A stretch of 64,000 nt of DNA from Ahaetulla prasina. Taxonomy: Eukaryota > Chordata > Lepidosauria > Squamata > Colubridae. The notes beneath the pieces were generated by a model. It worked only from the letters and a program-made list of their open reading frames with translations. It was not told where the DNA came from and searched no databases. The stretch covers positions 58,604,711 through 58,668,710 of the forward strand of contig NC_080544.1 of NCBI RefSeq assembly GCF_028640845.1, written 5' to 3'. The position numbers and the translations under genes were made by a program. This document shows positions 15,501-25,020 of the stretch, piece after piece; position 1 is the stretch's first letter; every line of letters starts with the position of its first letter.

Positions 15501-15528
15501 TTGGAAAAGTCTCCTCCACAGATGACAT
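594..15528 (-). CDS. PDCD11: PDCD11 / RRP5 homolog, N-terminal ~885 residues (partial, runs off left edge)
   Basis: Nucleolar S1-repeat protein of pre-rRNA processing and small-subunit assembly (family knowledge). Coding exons, 5' to 3' on the minus strand: 15528-15424, 14645-14514, 14110-13943, 13532-13371, 12301-12178, 11836-11655, 9741-9634, 9177-8971, 7790-7666, 6600-6540, 6188-6042, 4898-4647, 3824-3681, 3043-2849, 2424-2254, 1632-1413, 746-594. All join in phase with GT-AG borders and no stop. The start [16 protein letters not shown] resembles the mammalian N-terminus and has A at -3. A lysine-rich NLS-like stretch (KRKKK) lies near residue 45. S1-like repeats begin near residues 83, 187, 282, 450, 542, 637 and 727, with motifs such as [14 protein letters not shown] and [16 protein letters not shown]. 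The remaining S1 repeats and C-terminal HAT/TPR region of the family are outside the window. The exon ending at 14514 uses a weak GTTGGT donor. The intron 2848-2425 looks U12-type. Confidence 0.97.
1245..1271. repeat. (TC)n microsatellite
   Basis: About 13 TC units in the PDCD11 intron between exons 1413-1632 and 594-746. Read on the gene strand it is a (GA)n tract. Confidence 0.9.
2065..2140 (+). mobile_element. Degraded CR1-type LINE 3' end
   Basis: The phrase around 'gggaggttggatttgatggc' followed by 'tttccagttctat' resembles the conserved CR1 3' end (ggttggactagatgacctc...ccttccagctctat), with several substitutions. Only the terminal portion is recognisable. It lies in a PDCD11 intron. 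Confidence 0.4.
2425..2848 (-). other. Candidate U12-type (minor spliceosome) intron of PDCD11
   Basis: On the minus strand the donor after codon HI reads GTATCCTTTT, an exact match to the U12 5' splice-site consensus (R)TATCCTTT. The branch site TTCCTTAAT at 2444-2436 matches the U12 branch consensus TTCCTTRAY and sits about 10-13 nt from the 3' AG at 2426-2425, the short distance typical of this class. The intron is phase 0 between the exons encoding [11 protein letters not shown]... and [11 protein letters not shown]. Both halves of the signature are present, so I rate it well above chance. Confidence 0.8.
5252..5678. mobile_element. TIR MITE, 'caggtagtcct' family, copy 1
   Basis: Starts 'caggtaatccttgagtta' and ends 'taagtcaaaaactacctg', imperfect terminal inverted repeats. 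The middle has no coding potential. At least six other copies or fragments of the same family occur in the window. It lies in the PDCD11 intron 4899-6041. Superfamily is not assigned with certainty; TA flanks in better copies suggest Tc1/mariner-like mobilisation. Confidence 0.7.
6791..7059 (+). mobile_element. tRNA-derived SINE with LINE-like 3' hairpin tail
   Basis: The head 'gggccgggatagctcagg' contains an A-box-like sequence, and 'ggttcgagccc' at 6855-6865 is a B box, so it is a tRNA-derived RNA polymerase III promoter. The body contains 'ccctttataaggtaggtaaa' and 'caataagttgactttg'. The tail has the hairpin ccgccct...agggcgg (7000-7026) followed by a (CAAA)n tract. The second copy at 31876-32140 shares body and tail. 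It lies in the PDCD11 intron 6601-7665. Confidence 0.85.
8641..8660. repeat. (GAAT)n short microsatellite
   Basis: About four to five GAAT units in the PDCD11 intron 7791-8970. The rest of that intron shows nothing recognisable. Confidence 0.75.
10110..10885 (-). mobile_element. 5'-truncated CR1-like LINE (ORF2 C-terminus and 3' end)
   Basis: On the minus strand an open frame of 166 codons (10866-10366) encodes a non-LTR ORF2 C-terminus with [31 protein letters not shown] and [15 protein letters not shown]. This is followed by an AT-rich 3' region, the ccgccct...agggcgg hairpin (10148-10176) and an (AAAT)n tail. Four other copies of this family are in the window. The uninterrupted frame argues for a fairly recent insertion, in the PDCD11 intron 9742-11654. 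Confidence 0.88.
10890..11290 (-). mobile_element. Older, decayed CR1-like LINE fragment
   Basis: Immediately beyond the younger LINE copy, translated minus-strand pieces such as [15 protein letters not shown] resemble reverse-transcriptase motif B of the RT in the 58.8-57.5 kb element (GSILSPLLFNIYMKPL), but with stops and shifts. It is probably either an older insertion or the decayed 5' part of a mosaic. No functional frame remains. Confidence 0.5.
12746..12970. mobile_element. TIR MITE, 'caggtagtcct' family, copy 2 (short)
   Basis: Starts 'caggtaatccttaattta' and ends 'cataagttgaggactagctg', flanked by TA on both sides. The interior has 'acttaacaattgtctcattt' typical of the family. It lies in the PDCD11 intron 12302-13370. 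Confidence 0.7.
14880..14980. mobile_element. Possible hAT-like MITE remnant
   Basis: The end 'ggttgggaccccctg' resembles the terminal repeat of the intact hAT-like element at 53815-53944 (ttgggaaccactg). The opposite end is not visible, so it is probably truncated by the adjoining LINE fragment. Confidence 0.3.
14981..15318 (+). mobile_element. CR1 LINE 3' fragment
   Basis: A plus-strand open stretch reads [20 protein letters not shown] and then [16 protein letters not shown] and [13 protein letters not shown], the conserved C-terminus of CR1 ORF2. It is followed by the classical CR1 3' end 'gatcccttccagccctatg' and 'attcta'. The minus-strand copy at 20494-21396 carries the same peptide. 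It lies in the PDCD11 intron 14646-15423. Confidence 0.85.
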
Positions 15529-15538
15529 GGTTGTTTTT

Positions 15539-16906
15539 CTGTATGAAAGGAAGCTAAACTATTAAGAGTTTATAAATCATCAGGATAAAATCATAAAACA
15601 TAAGTATTATTTCATTTTAGGAATGAGATGACAGACATTAAATCATAAGAATATAAAATATTTGACTCATGTTATTAAAATATTACCGGTAGCTCTTTCA
15701 TTCTAACAGTGTCAAAAATTGGAACCATCCAAATATATATATGATCCCCATGTCATCTTCTGTGTAAATTAAGTGGGTAATGATGGGAAGTTCAAAACAA
15801 CCAAAAGACATGAGATAAGGGAAGGCCAATGCATTCTGGGATAGATTCATTCTTTATCAATAACTAAGTCCTGGGCCAGAGGTATCGTAGACATTTTAAT
15901 TGAATACATTATACAAATATTCTAAAATTGAACTGTTTTAGCAGTGGCTGACAATTTTCAGTTCTTTTTATCAGTGAGCTATAGTTTCACAATGGCTAGT
16001 TGTCAAGATTGACAGATGCTTTTTCTATGACTTATTAAACTAAAGCTTTTTAATTTAGGATGGAAACAGTTTCAACTGAATAACTATTCATAGTCAATTA
16101 ATGAATTCATATTGCAAAAGTAGTTAAAATGAGCTTTACTTAAAAACAATATCCTGGAAATTCTGAAGAGTTAATCTAGATCCTGAAATTCCTTGCACAG
16201 CATCACAGTGTTCCTATTACTATTATCTATAGAAACAATCCTTATAGTCAATTCAAATAAATTTCTAACAGAGAAGGAAAGTAGGTCTTTGCTATGTGTC
16301 TGTTTCAAAGAAATTATTTTAACCTCAGCTTGCCTCTCAAACATTTAATTAGCTATTTTTATATCTCACTATCAGCATAAAACTGCAATAAAAACTGTTA
16401 TTCTAAAATTAATATTTACTTTGGTTTGTTACTATATTTCTGAACATTAAGTAACATCGTTAGCATTTTCTTGTACAGATCTTTTTCAATCCAAAGCAAA
16501 CCCCCACTAAGCATTGTCTCCATGATTTTTAAAAAATGTTAAAAATAAGTTTAAAAAACTGGGATGCTGTTTTCAGCATATTACAGAAAATATTGAGCAA
16601 ACACAATGTCTAAAGCACTTGGCATTCTGGAAAATGCTTTTATGCTTTCCTATTAAAAGGTATGGTTGATTCACTGTTTGGAATGGTCTTTCAGGTACAC
16701 GTTTAGCCTTATTCATGTATTTCTGCGGAGACTATAAATCCACTCCGCAACGCTTGAGGTCCACACAAGTTCAACACGTGGAACTCACGGTGCTTTCTTC
16801 CTCCATGCCCAGTTCGGTAAACCTTCCCTCTTTAAGTCCTGCTCCGTTCCTTCTCCCCGCCACCCGCCTTCTTCCAAAGAACCCGTCTCACATTCCTCAA
16901 ACTTAC
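15539..16906. other. PDCD11 intron 1, no recognised element
   Basis: Sequence between the inferred non-coding first exon and the first coding exon. It is AT-rich with no open frame, tandem repeat or repeat family that I could name. The PDCD11 start codon lies in the second exon, as I recall for mammals. Confidence 0.6.
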
Positions 16907-16985
16907 TTTAACGTCTCAATCTCACGCTTGAAGAAGAGACACCATTTGCTCCTTGACCCGGAATGGAAAACGATGCCGGAAAAAA
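16907..16985 (-). other. PDCD11: PDCD11 non-coding exon 1 (inferred 5' UTR)
   Basis: On the minus strand the sequence after the ETS-like 'ttccggcatcg' ends in a strong donor, GACGTTAAA|GTAAGT, whose GT is at 16906-16905. The coding exon at 15538 begins after a good acceptor (catacag). The right limit (transcription start) is a guess from the CpG-rich context. Confidence 0.55.
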
Positions 16986-17057
16986 AAAAAAGTAAAAGGA
17001 AGTGAACCCGATTACCAAGTAACCATAGAGCAACGGCACTGATTTCCGTCACAGAAG
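16930..17057. promoter_or_regulatory. Bidirectional PDCD11/ATP5MK promoter
   Basis: PDCD11 (minus) and ATP5MK (plus) diverge here. The interval has several ETS/GABP-like cores: ccggaa at 16959-16964, ccggaa at 16977-16982, ggaagtg near 17000, and ttccg at 17043. It is CpG-richer than its surroundings and has no TATA box. Inverted CCAAT motifs (ccaatt near 17093, attggtt near 17164) lie just downstream on the ATP5MK side. Divergent housekeeping gene pairs often share such TATA-less ETS-site promoters. The exact starts are inferred. Confidence 0.6.
17000..17057 (+). other. ATP5MK: ATP5MK non-coding exon 1 (inferred)
   Basis: A donor cagaag|gtaggc at 17057/17058 follows the bidirectional promoter. 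The coding exon at 23113 opens with an acceptor (tattgcatctag) and has its ATG 11 nt in, so an upstream non-coding exon is needed. The right border is visible; the left border is only estimated. Confidence 0.45.
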
Positions 17058-18520
17058 GTAGGCACTAGTAATTTGACGGACAAATTCATTGGCCAATTAA
17101 AAAAACGAGTCTTGGCCATAGTTCCGGTTTGGATAAATAAAGTCCCACCTCAGCGCATCGAAGATTGGTTAGGGAACGTTGGTCAATTGAATGGCTCCAT
17201 TTTGTACATGAAGGGCATTGAGTCGTTCATACTTAGAGCAGGAGGCGGCATCGGATAGAAAACGCGGTGGGTGCTGCCTTGTCTTGTGATTGGTATTTGT
17301 GAATAATATTTCTCAGCATACTTTGAAGTAAATTAAACTTTGTCTGTTGCAATATATAAATATATACCAATATACCAATTTTGTTCTGCAATTATTTGAA
17401 AGATTATGCCTGCTTTTACAAACGTGGCTATTTTTATAGCATCCTTCTCAACCAGTCTTCCATTTGTTTTGAATCACACTTTTTGTAATTACTATATCGG
17501 GCAACGTGACAGCCCAACACATTTGAAAGGCACCAGAAGGACGAAAAATGGTCAATAGGATCATTTGCTGCCTGATAAATGGGGCTATGTACTGGGTATG
17601 GAGAGCTACCTTATTTCCCTCAACCGGCATCCTGGAATTGTAGTAATATTTTTTTTGTTCCTGGGTGGTTAAATTGAATTTATGTTTGAGCAGTGCTGCC
17701 TGTCTATAGGAGGTGAAGCGTCTCCTTCATATTTCATATTTTCTGTTCTTAAATGGATATAAATTCAGGTGGAAAAAGAATCTACCTGTGCTCGTCTAGA
17801 TAGAAAAGTAAAATACTTGGAAAGTGGTTTTCATATAATGGACTACTTTGCTTTAATTGTTGTACTGGATTGATTGATTTATACTCCCCAGGCCTGTATT
17901 CCATCTCAAAATCCTAAAGGGATGGAATATACCTCCATACTTTTCTATTCACTGTAATCGGGTACAGATGTGTTGAATGCTATGACATTTTGCCTCTTAT
18001 CTTGGGAAATGAATTGTTATGCATTTCGAAGTTCATAATTGAGTACACTGTAAATTGATCCTTAAATGGTTAATAGGATGTTGCTTTCGCTTTTTCTGTT
18101 AATGGCTGAAAAATTTGGTACTCTAAGAATACCTACAAGATCCTCCTCTGCCAAAAGCAACTGTATCCTACATCCCAGCCTAAGCAGAATACTCTCTTGT
18201 TATCTCTTGTGCATTGCAGCTCCCTCTCCTAGTTGCATGCAACTTTTTGTTTCACTAGATGTCTGGAAGTGTGGTTAGCCTAGGAGAACATGAAGCTAGG
18301 CTAGGTATCTTGATTATAATAGGTTGCTTTTGAGGGTACTGGGAAACAGATTGGTCCATTGTGGAAACAAACACCAAAGAAGTTAAAATCGTACACTGTC
18401 TTTTCTAGCACTAACAACTTGATAAAGGCTTCCAGTGGGAGGAACAAATCATTGTTGAACTTCAACTGTAGAGATGCCTGGAGGAAACATCTGGAGACAT
18501 TTCAGTCAGATTTTAGCTCA

Positions 18521-18642
18521 CGGGTGTCAAACTTGATTGCGCCACGTGATGTATCATGACATTTTTTTACCTTTGCAGATCCAGGGTGGTTGTGGCCTGC
18601 GCATAATGCATCTAGTCTGCAGGTTGCCAGTTTGGCAACCCT
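18521..18642. mobile_element. Decayed hAT-like MITE, 'ggggtgtcaaactc' family, copy 1
   Basis: Left end 'cgggtgtcaaacttgattg' matches the family seen at 28248 and 38279; right end 'gccagtttggcaaccct' is diverged. The flanks 'attttagctca' and 'attttaagtca' may be a degraded target duplication. It lies in ATP5MK intron 1. Confidence 0.5.
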
Positions 18643-18755
18643 ATTTTAAGTCAACATTCAGCTTAAGAGAGAGCATTCATTGCATTTATGTGTAGCTTCT
18701 GGTCCTTCTGGCCTTGCTTGATCTCACAGTTGCTTTCAATATCATCCATTGTAGT

Positions 18756-18830
18756 AGAATAGAATAGAATAGAATAGAATAGAATAGAATAGAATAGAAT
18801 AGAATAGAATAGAATAGAATAGAATAGAAT
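18756..18830. repeat. (AGAAT)15 microsatellite
   Basis: Fifteen uninterrupted AGAAT units directly abut the 3' end of the minus-strand LINE that follows; on the LINE strand the tail is (ATTCT)n. A second copy of the same LINE at 48.9 kb carries only about four units. Confidence 0.97.
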
Positions 18831-19438
18831 TTTATTGGCCAAGTGTGATTGGACACACAAGGAATTTGTCTTGGTGCATATGCTCTCAGTGTACATAAAA
18901 GAAAAGATACGTTCATCAAGGTACAACATTTACAACACAATTGATGGTCAATATATCAATATAAATCATAAGGATTGCCAGCAACAAGTTATAGTCATAC
19001 AGTCATAAGTGGAAAGAGATTGGTGATGGGAACTATGAGACGATTAATAGTAGTGCAGATTCAGTAAATAGTTTGACAGTGTTGATGGAATTATTTGTTT
19101 AGCAGAGTGATGGCCTTCGGGAAAAAACTGTTCTTGTGTCTAGTTGTTCTGGTGTGCAGTGCTCTATAGCGTCGTTTTGAGGGTAGGAGTTGAAACAGTT
19201 TATGTCCAGGATGCGAGGGATCTGCAAAAAATTTCACGGTCCTCTTCTTGATTCGTGCAGTATACAGGTCCTCAGCGGAAGGCAGGTTGGTAGCAATTAT
19301 TTTTTCTGCAGTTCTAATTATCCTCTGAAGTCTGTGTTTTTCTTGTTGGGCTGCAGAACCGAACCAGACAGTTATAGAGGTGCAAATGACAGACTCAATA
19401 ATTCCTCTGTAGAACTGAATCAGCAGCTCCTTGGGCAT
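18831..19438 (-). mobile_element. 5'-truncated L2/CR1-like LINE with AGAAT tail, copy 1
   Basis: The minus-strand frame 19438-19091 encodes a non-LTR ORF2 C-terminus: LPKELLIQFYRGIIESVI, then VWFGSAAQQEKHRLQRIIRT, ending ITLLNK before a stop. The non-coding 3' part 'tttattggccaagtgtgatt' leads into the microsatellite. By eye it is nearly identical to the copy at 48953-49905 over the shared 600 bp, and the two diverge abruptly at 19438. That is consistent with 5' truncation during target-primed reverse transcription. Confidence 0.88.
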
Positions 19439-19499
19439 TCTTTCAAGTTATCTTCAAGGGTTGAAGGAGGGGGGACTGATCAAACCTAAGGCCTTAATT

Positions 19500-20400
19500 G
19501 GTAATAGGGGGGATGCTGTAGGGTTCTATTCTCTCCCAATCCTATTCAACATTTAGGTGAAACAGCTGGTTGACATCCTTCATGGGTCATTGATGATGTA
19601 ATCCTCAACTATGATCAAATAAATGATTCTGTCAAGTTGCCAGGAGATTCTCCAAGACTGGATGGGAGGAACAGATCCTAGCAAGACAGAGTGGCATTGG
19701 GTTCCAAGTTCTGTCAATTTCAATGAGATTCCATTGTTAATCTGAGCAGGTAGAACTGGTTTACAATTCAGACTTCTCCTTGAGCTCATAGCCCCTGCAC
19801 AAAGAACAGGTAGTATCTGTGACCAAGAGGGTCTTTGTACAGTTTCATCTTGTATTTCAGTTGCACTTTTTCTTAGAGTGAAAGGCATTACTGTTACTTA
19901 TGCCTTAATAACCTCTCAACTGGACTATTGGAATGAGCTCGGTATGGAATTTGGGGCCTGCAATGATTGGGTAGTGATTGGCATCTCTAGACACACATGT
20001 AATACTTTTAACAGCCAGATTGGCTATCTTTTGGTTTCTGGGTGCAATTCAAAGCCACTCTGGCTTGCTGAGACTGAGGCTTAGTTTGTTGTCGCCTTTA
20101 TAGTTTTCAATGTTTTGGGGCCTGTATCTGTGGGGCAGCTTTCTCCCAATAACATCTATCCACTTGATAGGATTCAATAGGGCAGTCATTTATGTGTTTC
20201 TTAATAACAAATTTATTACTTTAGGGACTCTTCAGCATGTTTTCTCAGTGCTGCCCCACTCATAGGAATAGCATTGCCCCTGTGTGTGATAGGCCCGTTC
20301 CCACCTGGCTTCTAGAAAACTAATAAAAATGTGGTTGTTTCATCAAACCAAAGCAGCTGGATTATTTGGTTCATGAGATTGGATCTTTTATAAAACTGGC
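19500..20400 (+). mobile_element. Ancient, degraded CR1-like LINE fragment
   Basis: Scattered plus-strand peptide remnants parallel the intact LINE family: VTYALITSQLDYWNELGME corresponds to [19 protein letters not shown], and KMWLFHQTKAAGLF to the C-terminal ELKTYLF...AGLA. Upstream 'ctctcccaatcctattcaac' resembles motif B (SPILFN). Many stops and indels are present. The boundaries are approximate. It lies in ATP5MK intron 1. Confidence 0.5.
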
Positions 20401-20493
20401 TAACTAGAAACCTACTCTACAAATTCTAAAGTTAAAATTAAAAATATAATTAAAATAATGTATTTTAAAACAATTAAAATATTGAGGGCCTGT

Positions 20494-21396
20494 TTATAAT
20501 ATAATATAATATAACAACAGAGTTGGAAGGGACCTTGGAGGCCTTCTAGTCCAACCCCCTGACCAGGCAGGAAACCCTACACCATCTCAGTCAAATGGTT
20601 ATCCAACATTTTCTTAAAAATTTTCAGTATTGGAGCATTCCACAACTTCTGCAGACAAGTCGTTCCACTTATTAATTGTTCTAACTGTCAGGAAATTTCT
20701 CCTTAGTTCTAAGTTGCTTCTTTCTTTGATCAGTTTCCACCCATTGTTTCTTGTTCTACCCTCAGGTGCTTTGGAGAACAGCCCGACTCCCTCTTCTTTG
20801 TGGCAACCCCTGCGATATTGGAACACTGCTATCATGTCTCCCCTAGTCCTTCTTTTTATTAAACTAGACACACCCAGTTCCTGCAACCGTTCTTCATATG
20901 TTTTAGTCTCCAGTCCCCTAATCATCTTTGTTGCTCTTCTCTGCACTCTTTCTAGAGTCTCAACATCTTTTTTACATCGTGGCGACCAAAACTGGATGCA
21001 ATATTCCAAGTGTGGCCTTACCAAGGCATTATAAAGTGGCACTAACACTTCACATGATCTTGATTCTATCCCTCTGTTTATGCAGCCCAGAACTGTGTTG
21101 GCTTTTTTAGCAGCTGCTGCACACTGCTAGCTCATATCTAAATGGTTATCCACTAGGACTCCAAGATCCCTCTCACAGGTACTACTATTGAGCAAGGTAC
21201 CACATATACGGTACCTGTGCATTTTGGTTTTTTTGCCTAAATGTAGAACCTTACTTTTTTCACTGTTGAATTTCATTTTATTAGATAGCGCCCAATGTTC
21301 AAGTCTGTCAAGATCTTTCTGTAACTTGAGCCTATCTTCTGGAGTGTTGGTTATTCCTGCCAGCTTGGTGTCATCTGCAAATTTGATGAGTTCCCC
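20494..21396 (-). mobile_element. CR1 LINE, 3' part (split by a nested insertion)
   Basis: The minus-strand frame 21048-20614 encodes LVPLYNALVRPHLEYCIQFW, RVQRRATKMIRGLETK, GDMIAVFQYRRGCHKEEG and APEGRTRNNGWKLI, which is CR1 ORF2 C-terminus. The 3' UTR carries the CR1 signature 'gttggaagggaccttggagg' on the plus strand near 20523 and a short (ATAAT)n tail at 20495-20514. Its 5'-ward continuation is interrupted at 21403 and resumes at 22086. Confidence 0.88.
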
Positions 21397-21403
21397 ATCT
21401 ATT

Positions 21404-22078
21404 TTATTTATTTATTTATTTTATTTTATTCAATTTTTATACCGCCCTTCTCCCGAAGGACTCAGGGCGGTGTACAGCCAAGTAAAAAATCACAGTATCA
21501 ATATTAAAAGAAATTAAAACAAACATATTATAAAGTGGCCAGATTTAAAACGAATTAAAATATTAAAATATAAATAACCCAATAAAATTTTAACCCAATA
21601 AAATTTTAGGCCAGTCCCGCTTGAATAAATAAGTGCGTTTTCAGCTCACGGCGAAAGGTCCGAAGATCAGACACTTGACGTAAACCGGGGGAAGCTCATT
21701 CCAGAGCGTGGGAGCTCCCACAGAGAAGGCCCTGCCCCTGGGGGCCGCCAGCCGACATTGTTTGGCGGACGGCACCCTGAGAAGGCCCTCTCTGTGAGAG
21801 CGTACGGGTCGGTGGGAGGCAAACGGTAACAGCAGGCGGTCCCGTAAGTACCCGGGTCCTAAGCCATGGAGCGCTTTAAAGGTGGTGACCAAAATCTTAA
21901 AGCGCATCCAGAAGACCACAGGAAGCCAGTGCAGACTGCGCAGGAGTGGTCTTACATGGGAGCAACGAGTTGCTTTCACTATTACCCGCGCAGCTGCATT
22001 CTGGACTAACTGCAGCCTCCGGGTGCACTTCAAGGGCAGCCCCATGTAGAGAGCATTGCAATAATCCAGGCGGGAATA
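21404..22078 (-). mobile_element. CR1-like LINE inserted into the older CR1 copy
   Basis: The minus-strand frame encodes [38 protein letters not shown] and [20 protein letters not shown], followed by the ccgccct...agggcgg hairpin (21442-21470) and an (AAAT)n-type tail. The host CR1 text 'gagttccccatctatt' breaks here and continues as 'atctattccctcttccaag' at 22079, leaving ATCTATT at 21397-21403 and 22079-22085 as a target duplication. Confidence 0.88.
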
Positions 22079-22134
22079 ATCTATTCCCTCTTCCAAGTCA
22101 TTTTATTTTACTAGTTTACTAAATATGTTTACTA

Positions 22135-22207
<73 letters not shown>
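22135..22207. repeat. (AAT)n microsatellite, ~24 units
   Basis: About 24 AAT units close to the end of the CR1 remnant that resumes at 22086. Flanked on both sides by near-identical 'ttactaaat(a)...' phrases, suggesting a small duplication around the repeat. Confidence 0.95.
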
Positions 22208-23112
22208 TTTTACTAAATAGTTTACTAAATATGTTCTTAACTCCTAAATTGTAATAAGGATAGGGATTGTTTCAACGCCAATAGCACTTTGTTCCTTAAC
22301 TATGAGCTTTGCCAAACCAGAATTATCTGCAACAGATCTTCTAAAAGATGCCCCATTGATTGTTTAGGAATGGAAGGCAGATTATATGGGATGGTCATGT
22401 AAGTGTCTTGGCCCTAAGCTAAATAAGCCTTTATATATCATTTGAGTATCACTGGGAGTTGGGACAGCATATACAGCATATAAACCTTGAGTTGGACACA
22501 ATAACCAGTAAGCTTTTTCATACATGGTAGGGGGTTATGTAGCATCTTCAAGAGTTGACAATTTTACATCCCATTGCATTCTATACTTGCTGCAATTTTC
22601 AAACTAGCTTGAAAAGCTAAGGGACACACTAGTAATCCAGTTTGAGATTTACCACCGTATCAGATACTGAAGCTAAGTCTCTCTCGTGATATGAAAGCAG
22701 TTAGTTTATCATCCAAAAGTGATAAAAGGCTCTCTTTGCCACTGGTGTCATTGCTGTTCTGCACGAATGTTGGATCCAGGAGGGCCCCAATCTGCAAACC
22801 TCTGGTCTTTGGGAGAGAATGCAACCTGTCCATAACTGGTATTTCTCCTAGAATCAGTAATACTTCTACCTGTCTTAGTTGTTCATTTGTTTGTATACCT
22901 GGTTCAGTCATGGGCTAAATATCCATGGTGTTTCCTGTCAGATTACTTACTTGAAAGAAAGCAAGTATGGCTGCTTTGTAACTGTTAGTATGTTAATTGT
23001 TATTTGTTTACCAGTTACCAGTAATTTTGTTATGCATTAGAAATTCATCAGATAAATATAGCAAATAAAATTGTTTTAAAGTGAAATTAAGATTAATTTC
23101 TATTGCATCTAG
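22208..23112. other. ATP5MK intron 1, 3' portion
   Basis: No convincing exon or repeat family recognised. An open stretch on the minus strand (22911-22660) has no supporting splice sites or homology I can name; it may be part of a very old LINE. Confidence 0.5.
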
Positions 23113-23123
23113 ATCAAGCAATA

Positions 23124-23372
23124 ATGGCAGGACATGATTCTGGAACACAACATGAATTTACAGGATTTAAGAAATACTTCAATAGCACCACAATAATAGG
23201 CAGAAGAAATGTAAGTATCTGCCATTATAATTTTACACTATCCGTTTGAAATTTTGGCTGATCTGACCTGTATGTATTCTGTCTTTAGTATGTGCTTCTT
23301 ACATATGGAACCCTTCTAGTGCTCTTCCTTGGATATAAAATGAGGAAACCTAAGGAAATTCCACACAAATAA
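23124..23372 (+). CDS. ATP5MK: ATP5MK (USMG5/DAPIT), mitochondrial ATP synthase subunit k, 56 aa
   Basis: Small single-span subunit of the mitochondrial F1Fo ATP synthase, in the inner membrane and linked to ATP synthase dimer stability (family knowledge). Two coding exons: 23124-23210 (29 codons, donor AAT|GTAAGT) and 23289-23372 (27 codons plus stop, acceptor tctttag). The N-terminal half has the diagnostic EFTGFKKYFNS (human QFTGIKKYFNS from memory), then the transmembrane segment YVLLTYGTLLVLFLGYKM and a basic tail KPKEIPHK. Length is 56 against 58 in human, with a different C-terminus. The ATG has A at -3 and G at +4. The TAA is the last codon of its exon and is followed directly by GTAAGTG, so the 3' UTR is probably in a further exon at about 24833. 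Confidence 0.93.
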
Positions 23373-24445
23373 GTAAGTGTCATAATTTGGTGAATAAACA
23401 GTAACTTGGATCTAGTAACAGTGGACCTTAACATCTCTAAAATATCTCTTAATATAGCTTTTTTCCTAATTTTCTTGCTAAATAGAGATTTTAAGGAGCT
23501 TGCTTAAGAAAAGGGTTTAATTACAGCTAGTTCTCATTGAGTGACCACATTTGGAAGTGGCAATTTGGTTGCTAAGTGATGCAGTCACACATAGAAAATC
23601 ATATGACCACAATTAGCTTACAATGTTACTTTAGCTTTCTTTTGCTTTATATTATCAGAAGGATTTGATCCGAAACAATTGTGAGCCCAGGTTTCTAGAA
23701 TTTGTCTCTCAGGCACCAAGAGTAAAACGGCAAATCTTGCAATCCCTTTCCTCCCCACTTCTCCACCTTTTAGAATGCTCACCCCAGCCATGGGATAATT
23801 AGCAAGGGAATTAATGTTTGCATTTATATTTATTGGAGATGAAGGAATTTCAAGAGAGTAAGCAGGCACACTATGGGGAATACATATTGAAAGTAACGAG
23901 CTGGCAACAGCTGTTTGCCTAGCAAGCTCCTGAGCTGCAAACAAAACCCAAAGTGTGAAATTGATTCAAGTCTAGTCAGTTACAGGCAGTCACACAGCTG
24001 AGTTTGTTAACTTCTGCTTAGCCCTTTTTAATTACTTTGCACTTGGTTGAAAAAAGCAGCTCAAAACAGCTCACTTGTTTAGCCTATCCCCTCTGAGGAG
24101 AGGAGGAAAAGAAGGAAAATGGGTCAGGCGCAGGGCAACATTTACTAATCAGCAAATATGTGATAAAGAGACACTGAGATCATAAAAGTAGGCTTTGATC
24201 ACAAAGTTTATTTTTTCTCACTGTCATAACTTCAGATGATCACTGGCTGAGATAGACACTAAGCAAGTCTACCTGTTTTAGCTGTTTTTAGTGAATGTAC
24301 TGAAGATTACACTGTTTTATTTTCAGTCTAATAATCCAGTATATAATCCCATACTGTCAATTCTGTAATTCCTTACTTAATGAAGAACTTTTCTGTCACT
24401 TCTGATATCCGTTAGTGAACCTATTTTTATTTCTGTGTAATGTCT

Positions 24446-24737
24446 ACAGATAGTCCTTGTTTAGCGATTATAGTTGGGGTTGCAACTTGCTCATTAAGCA
24501 CTATGGTCACTAAGCAGAAGATCAAATGGCTTCATTGAGTTTACAGCCTTCCCATTTGGTTAAGTGAAGCCCCATGGTTACTAAGCAAAAGATCTTATGA
24601 CCACAAGTTACAATTTTATTTCTACACTCTCTATTAACTTGCTTGTTGCAATGGTAATCACATGACTATGGTATGTTGCAATAGTGATAAATGTGAGGGT
24701 GGTTAAACAAAGCAAGTTGGTAAGCAAGGACTACCTG
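24446..24737. mobile_element. TIR MITE, 'caggtagtcct' family, copy 3
   Basis: Begins 'cagatagtccttgtttagcg' and ends 'taagcaaggactacctg', flanked by TA on both sides. A partial relative starts near 23524 ('cagctagttctcattgag') without a clear right end. It lies in the inferred 3' intron of ATP5MK. Confidence 0.75.
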
Positions 24738-24832
24738 TACACCTGTTTCCTCATTTCATAAGGGAGAATTGAGTCTTAAATAAAAGTTATGCTAAATGAT
24801 GTGTTAACTGAAGTTTTTTTTTTCTTGGACAG

Positions 24833-25020
24833 GTTCTTAATGTTGGACCTTCCTTGTTGTATTGCTGTCTGTGAGTTGCAGAAGCAGATGCAGTTCAGTA
24901 AATCATGAAAAATGACTATATTTGCCTCAATATCAATCAATCCATGAGTATCAATCTATGACTGAAAACTGTCCAAATTTCTGATGTGTATTATTAATTA
25001 AAGAGACCCTCTCAATCTAT
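24833..25020 (+). other. ATP5MK: ATP5MK 3' UTR exon with ATTAAA polyadenylation signal (inferred)
   Basis: A strong acceptor (T9 tract then cttggacag|gtt) precedes 24833. An ATTAAA hexamer lies at 24997-25002. The need for this exon comes from the donor that directly abuts the stop codon at 23372. The cleavage site is estimated. Confidence 0.5.

Noticed and set aside
18756..18830. A CRISPR-like or satellite array
   Set aside because: It is a simple 5-bp tandem repeat with no spacers, at a LINE 3' end.
19091..19438. A 115-codon protein-coding gene in ATP5MK intron 1
   Set aside because: A near-identical sequence occurs at 49.3-49.6 kb with an AGAAT tail; it is a LINE ORF2 fragment.
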